In this document: in pieces, positions 37,397-47,227 of the stretch
How positions within the stretch are numbered: position 1 is the first letter of the stretch
How the letters are laid out: the number at the start of each line of letters is the position of its first letter
DNA from: Streptococcus gordonii
Lineage (GTDB): Bacteria; Bacillota; Bacilli; Lactobacillales; Streptococcaceae
Assembly (NCBI RefSeq): GCF_001553855.1
Contig: NZ_LQWV01000039.1
Span: forward strand, 1-64,000
Direction of reading: 5' to 3'
Length of the DNA: 64,000 bases
Made by a program: the position numbers and the translations under genes
The notes under the pieces: model-generated
The model's database searches: none
The model's input: the letters and a program-made list of their open reading frames with translations, nothing else
Told to the model about the DNA's origin: nothing

Positions 37397-37630
37397 ATGA
37401 TTGAACTTAAATACTTAGATTCTTATAAGGTCGAACGAATCGTTCGTTATCTTGATTTTGATGAATTCATGTTAGCTTTTTCAGGCTGTGTCACTATCCC
37501 AGATGACTTAACGGTCCTCTCATTGACATATAAGGGGATAGAAGTTCCCTATGTAGGAAAAATAGGCAATCTTTATCGAACCATGTTACAGTTTGATTTA
37601 TCGGCTTACGAAAGTAAAAAAGAAAACTAA
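37397..37630 (+). CDS. DUF4649 protein
   Basis: A 77-aa product, MIELKYLDSYKVERIVRYLD with FDEFMLAFSGCVTIPDDL, typical of the small DUF4649 family in streptococci. The ATG at 37397 is chosen because homologues start at MIEL; the longer frame from 37328 overlaps the upstream gene and has no ribosome site. Function unknown. Its stop codon is inside the terminator stem. Confidence 0.7.
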   Translation: MIELKYLDSYKVERIVRYLDFDEFMLAFSGCVTIPDDLTVLSLTYKGIEVPYVGKIGNLYRTMLQFDLSAYESKKEN

Positions 37631-37650
37631 AATCCTTAGTTTTCTTTTTT
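37621..37650 (+). terminator. Terminator of the prs operon
   Basis: The 10-bp stem AGAAAACTAA / TTAGTTTTCT is followed by seven Ts; the 5' arm includes the stop codon. Confidence 0.85.
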
Positions 37651-37682
37651 TATTTTTAGTTCCTTGGATTCTTTTAAAATAG

Positions 37683-37711
37683 TTGATTTTTTCACAAACT
37701 TTCTATAAAAT
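37683..37711 (+). promoter_or_regulatory. Promoter of rex
   Basis: TTGATT, a 17-bp spacer and TAAAAT, ending 22 nt before the GTG start. Confidence 0.75.
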
Positions 37712-37733
37712 AGAAATGAAAGGACGTGATTTT

Positions 37734-38381
37734 GTGAAAACCGAAAAAAATTCAACTATTCCGCGTGCGACTGCAAAGCGTTTATCCCTCTACTACCGTA
37801 TTTTTAAACGCTTTAATGCTGAAAAAATAGAAAAAGCCAGTTCCAAACAAATAGCTGAAGCAATTGGTATTGACTCTGCTACTGTTCGAAGAGATTTTTC
37901 TTATTTTGGTGAACTTGGACGCAGAGGTTTTGGCTACGATGTTAAGAAATTAATGAATTTTTTTGCCGATTTGCTTAATGATAACTCAATCACCAATGTC
38001 ATGCTTGTAGGAGTTGGTAATATGGGGCACGCTCTTCTCCACTACCGCTTCCATGAAAGAAATAAGATGAAAATTGTCATGGCTTTTGATGTTGATAGTC
38101 ACAAAGAAGTTGGAACAAAAACCCCTGATGGTATTCCAATTTATGGCATTTCTCAAATCAAAGAAAAAATCAAGGATGCAGACATCAAGACAGCAATTTT
38201 AACTGTTCCAAGTGTAAAAGCCCAGGAAGTAGCCAATATTCTTGTCGATGCTGGAATAAAAGGGATTATGAGTTTTTCACCTGTGCATCTTCACCTACCG
38301 AAAGAAATTGTTGTTCAGTACGTCGACTTGACAAGCGAACTTCAAACTCTCCTCTACTTTATGAAAAAAGAGCATGATTAA
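37734..38381 (+). CDS. rex: Redox-sensing transcriptional repressor Rex
   Basis: Senses the NADH/NAD ratio and represses fermentation genes. The 215-aa product has an N-terminal winged helix ([40 protein letters not shown]), a Rossmann domain ([14 protein letters not shown]) and a C-terminal swapped helix ([15 protein letters not shown]). The GTG at 37734 is used because AAAGGACG lies 8 nt before it and it gives the family length; an ATG 18 nt earlier would overlap that site. Confidence 0.93.
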   Translation: MKTEKNSTIPRATAKRLSLYYRIFKRFNAEKIEKASSKQIAEAIGIDSATVRRDFSYFGELGRRGFGYDVKKLMNFFADLLNDNSITNVMLVGVGNMGHALLHYRFHERNKMKIVMAFDVDSHKEVGTKTPDGIPIYGISQIKEKIKDADIKTAILTVPSVKAQEVANILVDAGIKGIMSFSPVHLHLPKEIVVQYVDLTSELQTLLYFMKKEHD

Positions 38382-38400
38382 GCATTATAGCTAACCGTCC

Positions 38401-39081
38401 TTAAATGAGGTCTGTTTCCTCTCGATAACTATAATAGCTATCTCCTCCCACAATTAAATGATCCAATAAAACGAAGCCCATCATTTCGCAGGCTTCTTTT
38501 ATTTTCTCAGTCACCTGATCATCATCCCTACTTGGCCTAGTAGCACCTGAAGGATGATTATGGACCAAGATAATTGATGTCGCCATATGCTTAATCGCAT
38601 AATGAAGAATCTCCCTAGGTTCGGCTAAACTCCGAGTCAGACTTCCAATGAAAATAGTTTGTTGATGAATAATTTGATTTTGTGTGTTTAAATAAAGTGC
38701 AACCAAATGCTCTTGCTTTTTATGACTTAATTCCTGTTGCATTTTTTTTGCAAGTTTTTGACTACTCAGTATACGTTCTCCTTCAAAATTCTCCGCTTTT
38801 GAAATACGACTGCCCAACTCAATCATAGCCTGTAGTTCAATAGCCTTTACTTGTCCAATACCAGATATCCCCTGTAGTTCAGACAGAGTCATGTGACGGA
38901 GTTCAGTCAAACTTGATACGGATGATAAAATCTTACTAGCTATTTGGAATACATTCTCTTTTTTATTTCCTGTACGAATGAGAATAGACAGCAATTCCTG
39001 ATTGCTTAACTGCTCTGCTCCTAGTCTTACTAATCGTTCCCGTGGTAATAATGATTCCTCTTGAAATGATATACTGTACAT
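38401..39081 (-). CDS. radC: RadC family JAB/MPN protein
   Basis: The 226-aa protein has an N-terminal helix-hairpin-helix ([17 protein letters not shown]) and the metalloprotease-like JAMM motif VHNHPSG with D187 (H174, H176). RadC is a late competence protein in streptococci, though its molecular role is unclear and it is not needed for transformation in pneumococcus. A cin-box variant TGCGAATA lies upstream. AAGGAGG precedes the ATG. Confidence 0.92.
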   Translation of the reverse strand: MYSISFQEESLLPRERLVRLGAEQLSNQELLSILIRTGNKKENVFQIASKILSSVSSLTELRHMTLSELQGISGIGQVKAIELQAMIELGSRISKAENFEGERILSSQKLAKKMQQELSHKKQEHLVALYLNTQNQIIHQQTIFIGSLTRSLAEPREILHYAIKHMATSIILVHNHPSGATRPSRDDDQVTEKIKEACEMMGFVLLDHLIVGGDSYYSYREETDLI

Positions 39082-39103
39082 AAAAACCTCCTTACAATTT
39101 ATT

Positions 39104-39111
39104 TATTCGCA
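39104..39111 (-). promoter_or_regulatory. cin-box (ComX site) of radC
   Basis: TGCGAATA on the minus strand, one base from TACGAATA, in a T-rich context 22 nt before radC and directly after the srtA terminator. Confidence 0.65.
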
Positions 39112-39115
39112 AAAG

Positions 39116-39154
39116 AAAAAAGGAAAGCATTAAACTTATGCTTCCTTCCTTTTT
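39116..39154 (-). terminator. Terminator of gyrA-srtA
   Basis: GGAAGCAT pairs with ATGCTTTCC (one bulged base), flanked by A and T runs, 10 nt after srtA. Confidence 0.75.
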
Positions 39155-39164
39155 ATTATAAGAT

Positions 39165-39920
39165 TTATAGTTGCATTTGATTGTATGATTTATTGAAGTA
39201 GTTCAAAATCTTCTTCGGTGTTTCTTTATATGGAGTTTCGCTTTCTAAAACACCCTTAACAATTGTACGAGAAGTTGCCGCAGCATCTTCACAGGTTACC
39301 AAAGTAACCTCTGCTGTACCATCAGCTGCATCGTCAACAACATCTACCCTTTCAGGCTCCACGTTTTCAACACTAGTAATTGAATATGTATAAACTTTTT
39401 CTTTATCAGTTAAATAGATTTTCATACCAGCTTTCGCTCGATCAAGAGGAGAAAAGAGCATTTCATTGGCTCCTGTAATCCCGAAAACATGGTGACTAGC
39501 TAAAGCGTAGTTGCCTTTTCCCATTTCCTGAGTCTCTTTCATAGTACCAGCACCATAATAAAGACCTGCATTCTCCAGTCCATTAAAAATTGGTAAATTA
39601 AGGGACAATTCAGGAATCGCAATCCCACCGATAACAGGAAGTTGCTGTGCTTTCCATTGGGCATTTAAGACAGCTTCAGTCGATAGAGGCTCAACCTTTT
39701 CAAAATTGAAACTACCTTTACTTGCTTTATTCTTCTCAATTTCTTTCTTAGATACTTTAGAAACTTGGTACTTGTTTGTATGCCAAACCATAATCATATT
39801 TCTAATTGAAGAATTAAAAATTAGGGCAAGTGCAACTAACAGTAAGATAACCGAAAGAATATTTAATATAATATTACGTCTACTACGTTTCTTCTTGGCT
39901 CTTCGTGATCCTCTAGCCAT
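39165..39920 (-). CDS. srtA: Sortase A
   Basis: Housekeeping class A sortase that links LPXTG proteins to peptidoglycan. The 251-aa product has a basic N-terminus and a single membrane anchor (about 17-37). The catalytic site is H143 in YALASHHVFG, C210 in VTLVTCEDA and R218 in TSRTIVKG. It is encoded 3 nt after gyrA, the conserved streptococcal arrangement. Clients in this window are the nucleotidase at 54589 and, presumably, the large adhesin at the left edge. Confidence 0.97.
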   Translation of the reverse strand: MARGSRRAKKKRSRRNIILNILSVILLLVALALIFNSSIRNMIMVWHTNKYQVSKVSKKEIEKNKASKGSFNFEKVEPLSTEAVLNAQWKAQQLPVIGGIAIPELSLNLPIFNGLENAGLYYGAGTMKETQEMGKGNYALASHHVFGITGANEMLFSPLDRAKAGMKIYLTDKEKVYTYSITSVENVEPERVDVVDDAADGTAEVTLVTCEDAAATSRTIVKGVLESETPYKETPKKILNYFNKSYNQMQL

Positions 39921-39923
39921 ATT

Positions 39924-42377
39924 TTACTCCTTCTCGTCTTGCAACTCTTCTTTATCATCTGCTTCTACAGTTGTAAAAGTAACAATCTGAGCATTCTGAT
40001 CAAGACGCATAACCTTAACACCCATTGTAGAGCGACCAGTTTGTGAAATATTTGCAACACTGGTCCGTATGATTACACCAGTATTAGTTATGATCATCAG
40101 ATCTTCTTGACCATTGACTGTCATCAAACCAGCTAAAGGACCATTTTTTTCTGTGATATTAGCTGTTTTAATCCCTTTACCACCACGGCCTTTTGTCGGA
40201 TATTCACTAGCAAGAGTTCTCTTACCATAACCTTTTTCAGTAATAACAAGAACTTCATCATTGTCAGACACAACACCTGCACCAACGACCTGGTCACCGT
40301 CTCTTAGGTTAACACCACGTACGCCAGTTGCAATACGGCTCATGTTTCTAACAGCTGTCTCATTGAAGCGAACAGAATAACCAAATTTTGTTCCGATAAT
40401 AACATCAGCAGCTCCATCAGTTAGGAAAACATTAATCAGCTCGTCTTCATCCTTCAAATTCAAAGCCTTGAGTCCATTCTGACGAATATTAGCAAAATCA
40501 GCTACGCTAGTACGCTTGACTACCCCTAGACGAGTCGTAAAGAAGAGATAAGAGTCTTGGCTATGATTCTGTTCTACGTTGATAATAGTTTGAATTGTTT
40601 CTCCTTCATCCAATTTCAGGAGATTCACAATTGGTAAACCTTTTGCAGTCCGGCCATATTCAGGTATCTCATATCCTTTCAGGCGATAAACTCGTCCCTT
40701 ATTAGTGAAGAAGAGTAAACGATCATGTGTACTAGTTGAAACAAGTTCCTTGACAAAGTCATCATCCTTGACGCCTGTCCCTTGAACACCACGACCTCCA
40801 CGTTTTTGAGCTGTAAACTCATCTTGGTTTAAACGTTTGATGTAGCCTTTATTTGACAAGGTAATCAAAACATCCGCTTCTTCAATTAGATCTTCATCTT
40901 CTAGAGAGAGAACCTCTCCTACCATAAGCTCCGTTCGACGTTCATCAGCAAATTTCCGCTTCACTTCATCCAATTCTTCTCTAATAATTGTAAGAACTCT
41001 TTCAGGCTTAGCCAAGATATCTGCCAAATCAGCTATTAAGGCAATCAATTCATCATATTCTGACTGAATTTTATCGCGTTCCAAACCGGTCAAACGACGC
41101 AAACGCATATCGAGAATAGCCTGACTTTGACGCTCAGACAATTCAAACTTAGCCATTAATTCAGCCTGTGCTTCTGCATCCGTCTCACTGTTACGAATAA
41201 TACGAATAACTTCATCGATGTGGTCAAGAGCAATTAGTAAACCTGCTAAAATATGAGCACGTGCCTCAGCCTTATCTTTATCAAAGGCAGTTCGACGGGT
41301 CACAACTTCTTTTTGGTGCTCAATATAAGCCAAAAGAATCTCACGAAGAGAGAGTATTTTAGGAACACCATTTTGGATAGCTAACATATTGAAGCTGAAA
41401 TTGGTCTGCATTTGTGTCAATTTAAAGAGATTATTTAGAATGACATGAGCAGACGCATCCCGTCTCACCTCAATTACAAAACGAACACCCTCACGATTAG
41501 ACTCATCACGGACAGCTGTTATACCTTCAATACGTTTTTCTTGTACTAAGCGAACAATGTGCTCATGAACCTTAGTCTTATTAACCATATAAGGAAACTC
41601 GGTTACAACAATCCGCTCGCGACCATTTTTCATTTCTTCAATTTCAGTACGAGAACGTAAAACAATCGAGCCTTTCCCCGTTTCATAAGCACGGTGAATA
41701 CCTGATTTGCCCATAACTAGAGCGCCAGTTGGAAAATCAGGCCCAGGCAAAACTTCCATAATATCACGGGTTGTTGCTGCAGGATTATCCATGACTAGCT
41801 TAACTGCATCAATAGACTCCGCTAAATTATGTGGCGGAATATTAGTCGCCATACCAACAGCAATACCAGTTGCACCATTAACCAAAAGATTTGGAAAACG
41901 GGCAGGAAGGACTATTGGTTCTCGCTCATTAGCATCATAGTTATCGATAAAGTCAACAGTATTCTTGTTGATATCACGAAGCATCTCAAGAGCAATTTTG
42001 CTCATACGTGCTTCTGTATAACGCTGAGCAGCAGCTCCATCTCCATCCATGGAACCAAAGTTCCCATGGCCATCCACAAGCATGTAGCGATAACTCCACC
42101 ATTGCGCCATCCGAACCATAGCTTCATAAATCGAAGAGTCACCATGCGGATGGTATTTACCCATAACATCACCTGTAATACGGGCTGATTTTTTATGTGG
42201 TTTATCAGGAGTAACTCCCAGCTCATTCATCCCATAAAGAATCCGACGATGAACTGGTTTTAATCCATCACGAACATCTGGAAGTGCACGCGAAACGATA
42301 ACACTCATAGCATAGTCAATAAAACTAGTTTTCATTTCACTCGTTAGATTGACATTTACTAAATTCCTATCTTGCAT
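39924..42377 (-). CDS. gyrA: DNA gyrase subunit A
   Basis: Breakage-reunion subunit of gyrase. The 817-aa protein has the active tyrosine Y120 in [12 protein letters not shown] and six GyrA-box-type C-terminal blades, including [10 protein letters not shown]. The quinolone region reads [12 protein letters not shown] with S81 and E85, the susceptible state. AGAGG precedes the ATG, and an extended -10 TGATATAAT lies at 42414-42422 in the gap shared with ldh. Confidence 0.98.
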   Translation of the reverse strand: MQDRNLVNVNLTSEMKTSFIDYAMSVIVSRALPDVRDGLKPVHRRILYGMNELGVTPDKPHKKSARITGDVMGKYHPHGDSSIYEAMVRMAQWWSYRYMLVDGHGNFGSMDGDGAAAQRYTEARMSKIALEMLRDINKNTVDFIDNYDANEREPIVLPARFPNLLVNGATGIAVGMATNIPPHNLAESIDAVKLVMDNPAATTRDIMEVLPGPDFPTGALVMGKSGIHRAYETGKGSIVLRSRTEIEEMKNGRERIVVTEFPYMVNKTKVHEHIVRLVQEKRIEGITAVRDESNREGVRFVIEVRRDASAHVILNNLFKLTQMQTNFSFNMLAIQNGVPKILSLREILLAYIEHQKEVVTRRTAFDKDKAEARAHILAGLLIALDHIDEVIRIIRNSETDAEAQAELMAKFELSERQSQAILDMRLRRLTGLERDKIQSEYDELIALIADLADILAKPERVLTIIREELDEVKRKFADERRTELMVGEVLSLEDEDLIEEADVLITLSNKGYIKRLNQDEFTAQKRGGRGVQGTGVKDDDFVKELVSTSTHDRLLFFTNKGRVYRLKGYEIPEYGRTAKGLPIVNLLKLDEGETIQTIINVEQNHSQDSYLFFTTRLGVVKRTSVADFANIRQNGLKALNLKDEDELINVFLTDGAADVIIGTKFGYSVRFNETAVRNMSRIATGVRGVNLRDGDQVVGAGVVSDNDEVLVITEKGYGKRTLASEYPTKGRGGKGIKTANITEKNGPLAGLMTVNGQEDLMIITNTGVIIRTSVANISQTGRSTMGVKVMRLDQNAQIVTFTTVEADDKEELQDEKE

Positions 42378-42413
42378 TAAAAAATGCCTCTTTTCACTTT
42401 ATATAACTGTACT

Positions 42414-42422
42414 ATTATATCA
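42414..42422 (-). promoter_or_regulatory. Extended -10 promoter of gyrA-srtA
   Basis: TGATATAAT on the minus strand, about 37 nt before gyrA. Confidence 0.55.
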
Positions 42423-42457
42423 TATTTTAAACATTTTTTCAGTAAATAGCCTTGATC

Positions 42458-42473
42458 CTAAAAACGTTTACAT
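42458..42473. promoter_or_regulatory. Putative cre site upstream of ldh
   Basis: Read on the minus strand, ATGTAAACGTTTTTAG matches the CcpA consensus at about 14 of 16 positions. It is centred about 66 bp before the expected ldh start site, a position suited to activation. CcpA activation of ldh is known in streptococci. Confidence 0.5.
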
Positions 42474-42495
42474 CTTTTAAAGATGACCATCTGCC

Positions 42496-42524
42496 GTGAC
42501 AAAGCATGTTAAAAGTGATAGAAT
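42496..42524 (+). promoter_or_regulatory. Promoter of ldh
   Basis: GTGACA, a 17-bp spacer and TAGAAT. The 5' leader then contains the small inverted repeat GTTTG-GGA-CAAAC (42531-42543). Confidence 0.7.
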
Positions 42525-42557
42525 AGACTTGTTTGGGACAAACCCGTAAAAAAATAA

Positions 42558-43559
<1,002 letters not shown>

Positions 43560-43912
43560 TTATAAAAACATCTCCTTATTAAAGGAGATGTTTTTTTGCT
43601 TTATATAAATATCAATCAAATAAGGTACGATAAGCTCGCTATCTATGTCTTCTAAAGAAGAAATACAGACAAAATCCGTATGCTCTTCTGGATCCAATAT
43701 AATATCAGGATGATCCACAATCCTACCCACATAAACTAAGCGTAAAAAATTAGTATCTTTGCTAGCATCAAACTCACTATCTTCTAAGATGTCTAAATAT
43801 TAGCAAGGCTTCGCTTTATTTTTGAGCGGTTGATAAGCAATACTTCTTATCTTTCTAAACTACAATAAAAGAATTAATTTCTGTATCATGATATTCTCTA
43901 CAGCAATGAAAA
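43560..43912 (-). pseudogene. Decayed NUDIX-like hydrolase, 3' part
   Basis: On the minus strand the reading YHDTEINSFIVV appears near 43890, then in-frame stops and a frame change, then YLDILEDSEFDASKDTNFLR and LVYVGRIVDHPDIILDPEEH with VPYLIDIYIK to a stop at 43560. The C-terminal pattern (dhPdiiLDpEEHtDf...vPYL) resembles NUDIX hydrolases, but the NUDIX box itself is missing. The stop lies against the ldh stop, so the ldh terminator was captured in the frame. Not functional. Confidence 0.55.
43565..43597 (+). terminator. Terminator of ldh
   Basis: The 13-bp stem AAAACATCTCCTT / AAGGAGATGTTTT is followed by Ts. Confidence 0.9.
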
Positions 43913-43941
43913 AAGACTCCGAAGAGTCTAATTTAAAGTCA

Positions 43942-44013
43942 TCCACCCTGAGAGAATCGAACTCCCATCTCAAGAACCGGAATCTTACGTGATATCCATT
44001 ACACTAAGGGTGG
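43942..44013 (-). tRNA. tRNA-Arg(CCG)
   Basis: 72 nt. The acceptor stem CCACCCT / AGGGTGG pairs fully with discriminator A. The D-arm, the anticodon stem TAAGA / TCTTG with loop TTCCGGT (anticodon CCG) and the T-arm GGGAG-TTCGATT-CTCTC are all intact. CCA is not encoded. Confidence 0.9.
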
Positions 44014-44067
44014 CAACTAATTTATTATAACTAATTTTCACTAAAAATACAAGTCAAAAAATAAAAA

Positions 44068-44089
44068 GAAGTTGAGAAAACTCAACTTC
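44068..44089 (-). terminator. Terminator of rpsA
   Basis: GAAGTTGAG / CTCAACTTC with a 4-nt loop, followed by TTTTTATTTTTT on the minus strand. Confidence 0.88.
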
Positions 44090-44098
44090 AAAATTATT

Positions 44099-45304
44099 TT
44101 ATAATTCGATATCACCGAACAAGTCAGCCATGGAGAATCCAGTTTGAGTTTCTGGAAGTTCAAAGTCACGTTTTTCTTGACGTTTAGGACGACGTGGACG
44201 TGATTGGCGTTTTTCTTCTTTCTCTTGTCCTTCTTCTTTTGCAGGACGTTCTTCAAGAGCCTTGATAGAAAGTGATACGCGCTCATTAGCTGGGTTAACT
44301 TCAAGAACTTTAACAGTTACTTCTTGGCCAACTGACAAGACATCTTTTGGATTCTCAACACGTTTGTGAGAAATTTGTGAGATGTGAACCAAGCCATCAA
44401 TACCTGGCAATACTTCAACAAAAGCACCAAAGTCAGTTAAGCGTTTAACAGTACCTTCAATTACATCACCAGCAGCAAGTTTTTGTTCAACACCATCCCA
44501 TGGTCCAGGTGTTGTAGCTTTAAGTGAAAGTGATACACGACCTTCTTCTTCGTTTAAGTCAAGGACTTTCACTTCAATTTCTTCACCAACTGTTACAACA
44601 GATTTAGGTGATACGTTACGCTCATGTGATAACTCAGTTAAGTGAACCAAACCATCAACACCACCAAGATCAATGAAAGCACCAAAGCTAGTGATACGAG
44701 CAACTTTACCAGTTACAACATCACCAACATTCAATTTTCCAAATACTTCAGCACGAGCTGCTGCAGCTTCAGCTTCAACTACTTCACGACGTGAAAGGAT
44801 AAAGCGATTTTCTTTTGGATCAACTTCTTTAATCTTAGCATCAAATTCTTGACCTACGAAACGTTCTGTGTTACGTACAAAACGAGTGTCAAGCATTGAA
44901 GCTGGAATGAAACCACGAAGTCCTTCAAACTCAACAGAAAGTCCACCTTTAACTGCGCGAGTTCCTTTAACAGTAACAACTTCTTCTTCACGACCAACCA
45001 ATTTGTCCCATGCTTTGCGAGCTTCTAAACGTTTTTTAGATACTAGGTAAGTAACTGTATCTGTATCTTTACCCACTACTTGACGAAGAACGAGCAATTC
45101 AAGTGTTTCGCCTGTTTTTACAAGGTCGTTAATGTCAGCATCACGATCATTAGTCAGCTCACGAAGAGTTAACACCCCTTCAACACCAGTGCCAGAAATT
45201 GCAACATTAGCTTGGTTTGCATCAACTGTCAATACTTCAGCAGTAACAACATCACCTGGCTCGACTTGGCTAACACTGTTTAGCAAATCTTCAAATTCAT
45301 TCAT
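44099..45304 (-). CDS. rpsA: Ribosomal protein S1 homologue
   Basis: RNA-binding protein of the S1 family. The 401-aa product holds four S1/OB repeats; the third and fourth are clear (GDVVTGKVARITSFGAFIDL and GDVIEGTVKRLTDFGAFVEV). A basic, Lys/Arg/Glu-rich linker (PAKEEGQEKEEKRQSRPRRP) comes before a short C-terminal ADLFGDIEL. Low-GC Gram-positives have this shorter form, and its role on the ribosome is less strict than in enterics. GGAGG precedes the ATG. tRNA genes flank it. Confidence 0.94.
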   Translation of the reverse strand: MNEFEDLLNSVSQVEPGDVVTAEVLTVDANQANVAISGTGVEGVLTLRELTNDRDADINDLVKTGETLELLVLRQVVGKDTDTVTYLVSKKRLEARKAWDKLVGREEEVVTVKGTRAVKGGLSVEFEGLRGFIPASMLDTRFVRNTERFVGQEFDAKIKEVDPKENRFILSRREVVEAEAAAARAEVFGKLNVGDVVTGKVARITSFGAFIDLGGVDGLVHLTELSHERNVSPKSVVTVGEEIEVKVLDLNEEEGRVSLSLKATTPGPWDGVEQKLAAGDVIEGTVKRLTDFGAFVEVLPGIDGLVHISQISHKRVENPKDVLSVGQEVTVKVLEVNPANERVSLSIKALEERPAKEEGQEKEEKRQSRPRRPKRQEKRDFELPETQTGFSMADLFGDIEL

Positions 45305-45467
45305 CTAAAAAATCCTCCAACAATCAAGTTTTCACTTGACATCCATTTTATTTTCCTAAGCGCCCGCAACGACATGTTGATTTATCTTTACCGTTTTTAT
45401 ACCATTTATAAAGAAATAAAATACCCTAAGATATTTTATCGGCCTCGTCTGATATATCACCTAAGAA

Positions 45468-45539
45468 CTGGGGTAGCTGGATTCGAACCAACGCATGAGG
45501 GAGTCAAAGTCCCTTGCCTTACCGCTTGGCTATACCCCA
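45468..45539 (-). tRNA. tRNA-Gln(TTG)
   Basis: 72 nt. Acceptor TGGGGTA / TACCCCA with discriminator G; anticodon stem AGGGA / TCCCT with loop CTTTGAC (anticodon TTG); T-arm GTTGG-TTCGAAT-CCAGC. CCA is not encoded. Confidence 0.95.
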
Positions 45540-45589
45540 AAAAAGAGCGCTGACAATAGTCACTTTATCATCGTCAAAATGAACGCTAA

Positions 45590-45670
45590 TGGAGAGAGAG
45601 GGATTCGAACCCCCGAACCCGAAGGAGCGGATTTACAGTCCGCCGCGTTTAGCCTCTTCGCTATCTCTCC
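45590..45670 (-). tRNA. tRNA-Tyr(GTA)
   Basis: 81 nt with a long variable arm (class II). Acceptor GGAGAGA / TCTCTCC with discriminator A; anticodon arm GCGGACTGTAAATCCGC (anticodon GTA); T-arm GGGGG-TTCGAAT-CCCTC. It is 50 nt upstream of tRNA-Gln and probably co-transcribed. Confidence 0.95.
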
Positions 45671-45723
45671 GTATACAATCAACGTCATCTATTATAACAC
45701 GAAAAAAATGGAAAATCAACACC

Positions 45724-45954
45724 TTATTTACCTAAATTATAGGTTTCTATTAAATTTTCAACAGCTTTTTCAAGTTTTTTATAGAAAGCATCTGCATTTC
45801 CGTTTTTGATTATAGCATACTGGCCGTCTAATTCTGCAATTTCACCAATAACTTTTTTACCAATAACGAGTGAATAGCCATCAAATAAATCTGCTCCTAC
45901 TTTGACCTTACTATCATTAATTTGAATTTCAATCTTTTTATCTTTTTTACTCAT
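45724..45954 (-). CDS. DUF2969 protein
   Basis: The 76-aa product MSKKDKKIEIQINDSKVKVG continues with IGEIAELDGQYAIIKNGNAD and a final amphipathic helix, the DUF2969 pattern of Lactobacillales. It is cytoplasmic, of unknown function. GAGGT precedes the ATG. It lies between the tRNA pair and ilvE. Confidence 0.8.
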   Translation of the reverse strand: MSKKDKKIEIQINDSKVKVGADLFDGYSLVIGKKVIGEIAELDGQYAIIKNGNADAFYKKLEKAVENLIETYNLGK

Positions 45955-46029
45955 TTCTTACCTCTTTCAAAATACTATTTTACACAAAAAGCAAAAGCCT
46001 GGCAAGTGATTTCCTACAATTAATAAGAA

Positions 46030-46048
46030 AAGAGCCTTTTAGGCTCTT
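46030..46048 (-). terminator. Terminator of ilvE
   Basis: AAGAGCCT / AGGCTCTT with a 3-nt loop, followed by TT runs on the minus strand, 4 nt after ilvE. Confidence 0.75.
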
Positions 46049-46052
46049 CCTA

Positions 46053-47075
46053 TTAATCAACTTTGTAGATCCAACCTTCTGGCGCTTCAACATCACCAAA
46101 TTGGATACCAGTTAATTCATCATACAGCTTGCGGGTAACTGGACCGACTTCTGTCTCACTATAGAATACATGGAAATCATCACCATGTTGGATACCTCCG
46201 ATTGGTGAGATAACTGCTGCTGTACCACAAGCTCCGGCTTCAACAAAGCGATCCAAATCATTAATCGGAACATCGCCTTCAACCGGAGTCAAGCCCAAGC
46301 GGTGCTCTGCCAAGTAAAGCAAGGAATATTTGGTAATGGACGGTAGAATGGATGGACTCAGCGGTGTTACAAATTCATTATTTGCTGTAATTCCAAAGAA
46401 GTTCGCTGATCCGACTTCTTCAATCTTGGTATGAGTTGATGGATCAAGGTAGATGACATCTGAAAAGTTACGAGACTTAGCCATCTTACCTGGTAGGAGA
46501 CTAGCTGCATAGTTACCACCTACCTTAGCAGCACCTGTACCATGTGGAGCCGCTCGGTCATATTCGTCTTGGATCAAGAAGTTGGTTGGAACCAAACCAC
46601 CCTTGAAGTAGTTTCCAACTGGCATAGCAAAGATTGTAAAAATATACTCCTCTGCTGGTTTTACCCCGATGATATCTCCGATACCAATCAAAAGTGGACG
46701 AAGGTAGAGAGTTCCTCCTGTTCCATATGGAGGTACATATTCTTCATTTGCACGGACAACAGCCTTACAAGCTTCCACAAACATTTCAGTTGAAACTTGT
46801 GGCATCAAGAGACGATCGCAAGTGCGTTGCAGGCGCTTAGCATTCTCATCTGGCCGGAAGAGCTGGACACTGCCATCCTTGGTTCGATAGGCCTTAAGTC
46901 CTTCAAAAGCCTGCTGACCATAGTGAAGGCTTGGTGAAGACTCAGAAATATGCAGGGTCGCATCTTCAGTCAGTTTGCCTTCCTCCCACTGACCGTTACG
47001 GTAATAAGCTAAAAAGCGATAAGGCAATTTCATATATGAGAATCCTAGATTTTCCCAGTCGATATTTACAATCAT
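46053..47075 (-). CDS. ilvE: Branched-chain amino acid aminotransferase
   Basis: PLP class IV aminotransferase for the last step of Ile, Leu and Val synthesis. The 340-aa protein has the type 2 BCAT layout: LHYGQQAFEGLKAYRTKDGS, substrate loop GTGGTLYLRPLLIG, PLP lysine in GAAKVGGNYAAS, and VGSANFFGI. The GGAGTAAGATT region precedes the ATG. It is upstream of DUF2969 and downstream of parC, as in other streptococci. Confidence 0.95.
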   Translation of the reverse strand: MIVNIDWENLGFSYMKLPYRFLAYYRNGQWEEGKLTEDATLHISESSPSLHYGQQAFEGLKAYRTKDGSVQLFRPDENAKRLQRTCDRLLMPQVSTEMFVEACKAVVRANEEYVPPYGTGGTLYLRPLLIGIGDIIGVKPAEEYIFTIFAMPVGNYFKGGLVPTNFLIQDEYDRAAPHGTGAAKVGGNYAASLLPGKMAKSRNFSDVIYLDPSTHTKIEEVGSANFFGITANNEFVTPLSPSILPSITKYSLLYLAEHRLGLTPVEGDVPINDLDRFVEAGACGTAAVISPIGGIQHGDDFHVFYSETEVGPVTRKLYDELTGIQFGDVEAPEGWIYKVD

Positions 47076-47198
47076 AATCTTACTCCTCTACTTCCAAACT
47101 TCATTTTTTAGATACTCCTTATTTTACACCTTTTTAAGAAATTTTCAAGCATTATTTTCAATTTTCAGAAAATTACGTTATTAAATTTTAGTTTGAAA

Positions 47199-47222
47199 AA
47201 ACCAGTTCGTTTGAACTGGTTT
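47199..47222 (-). terminator. Terminator of parC
   Basis: The 10-bp stem AAACCAGTTC / GAACTGGTTT with a 4-nt loop is followed by Ts on the minus strand. Confidence 0.88.
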
Positions 47223-47227
47223 GAAAA

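Noticed and set aside
41192..41208. Two consecutive TACGAATA sequences resembling cin-boxes
   Set aside because: They lie inside the gyrA coding sequence (codons for Ile-Arg-Ile-Ile-Arg) with no gene start nearby.
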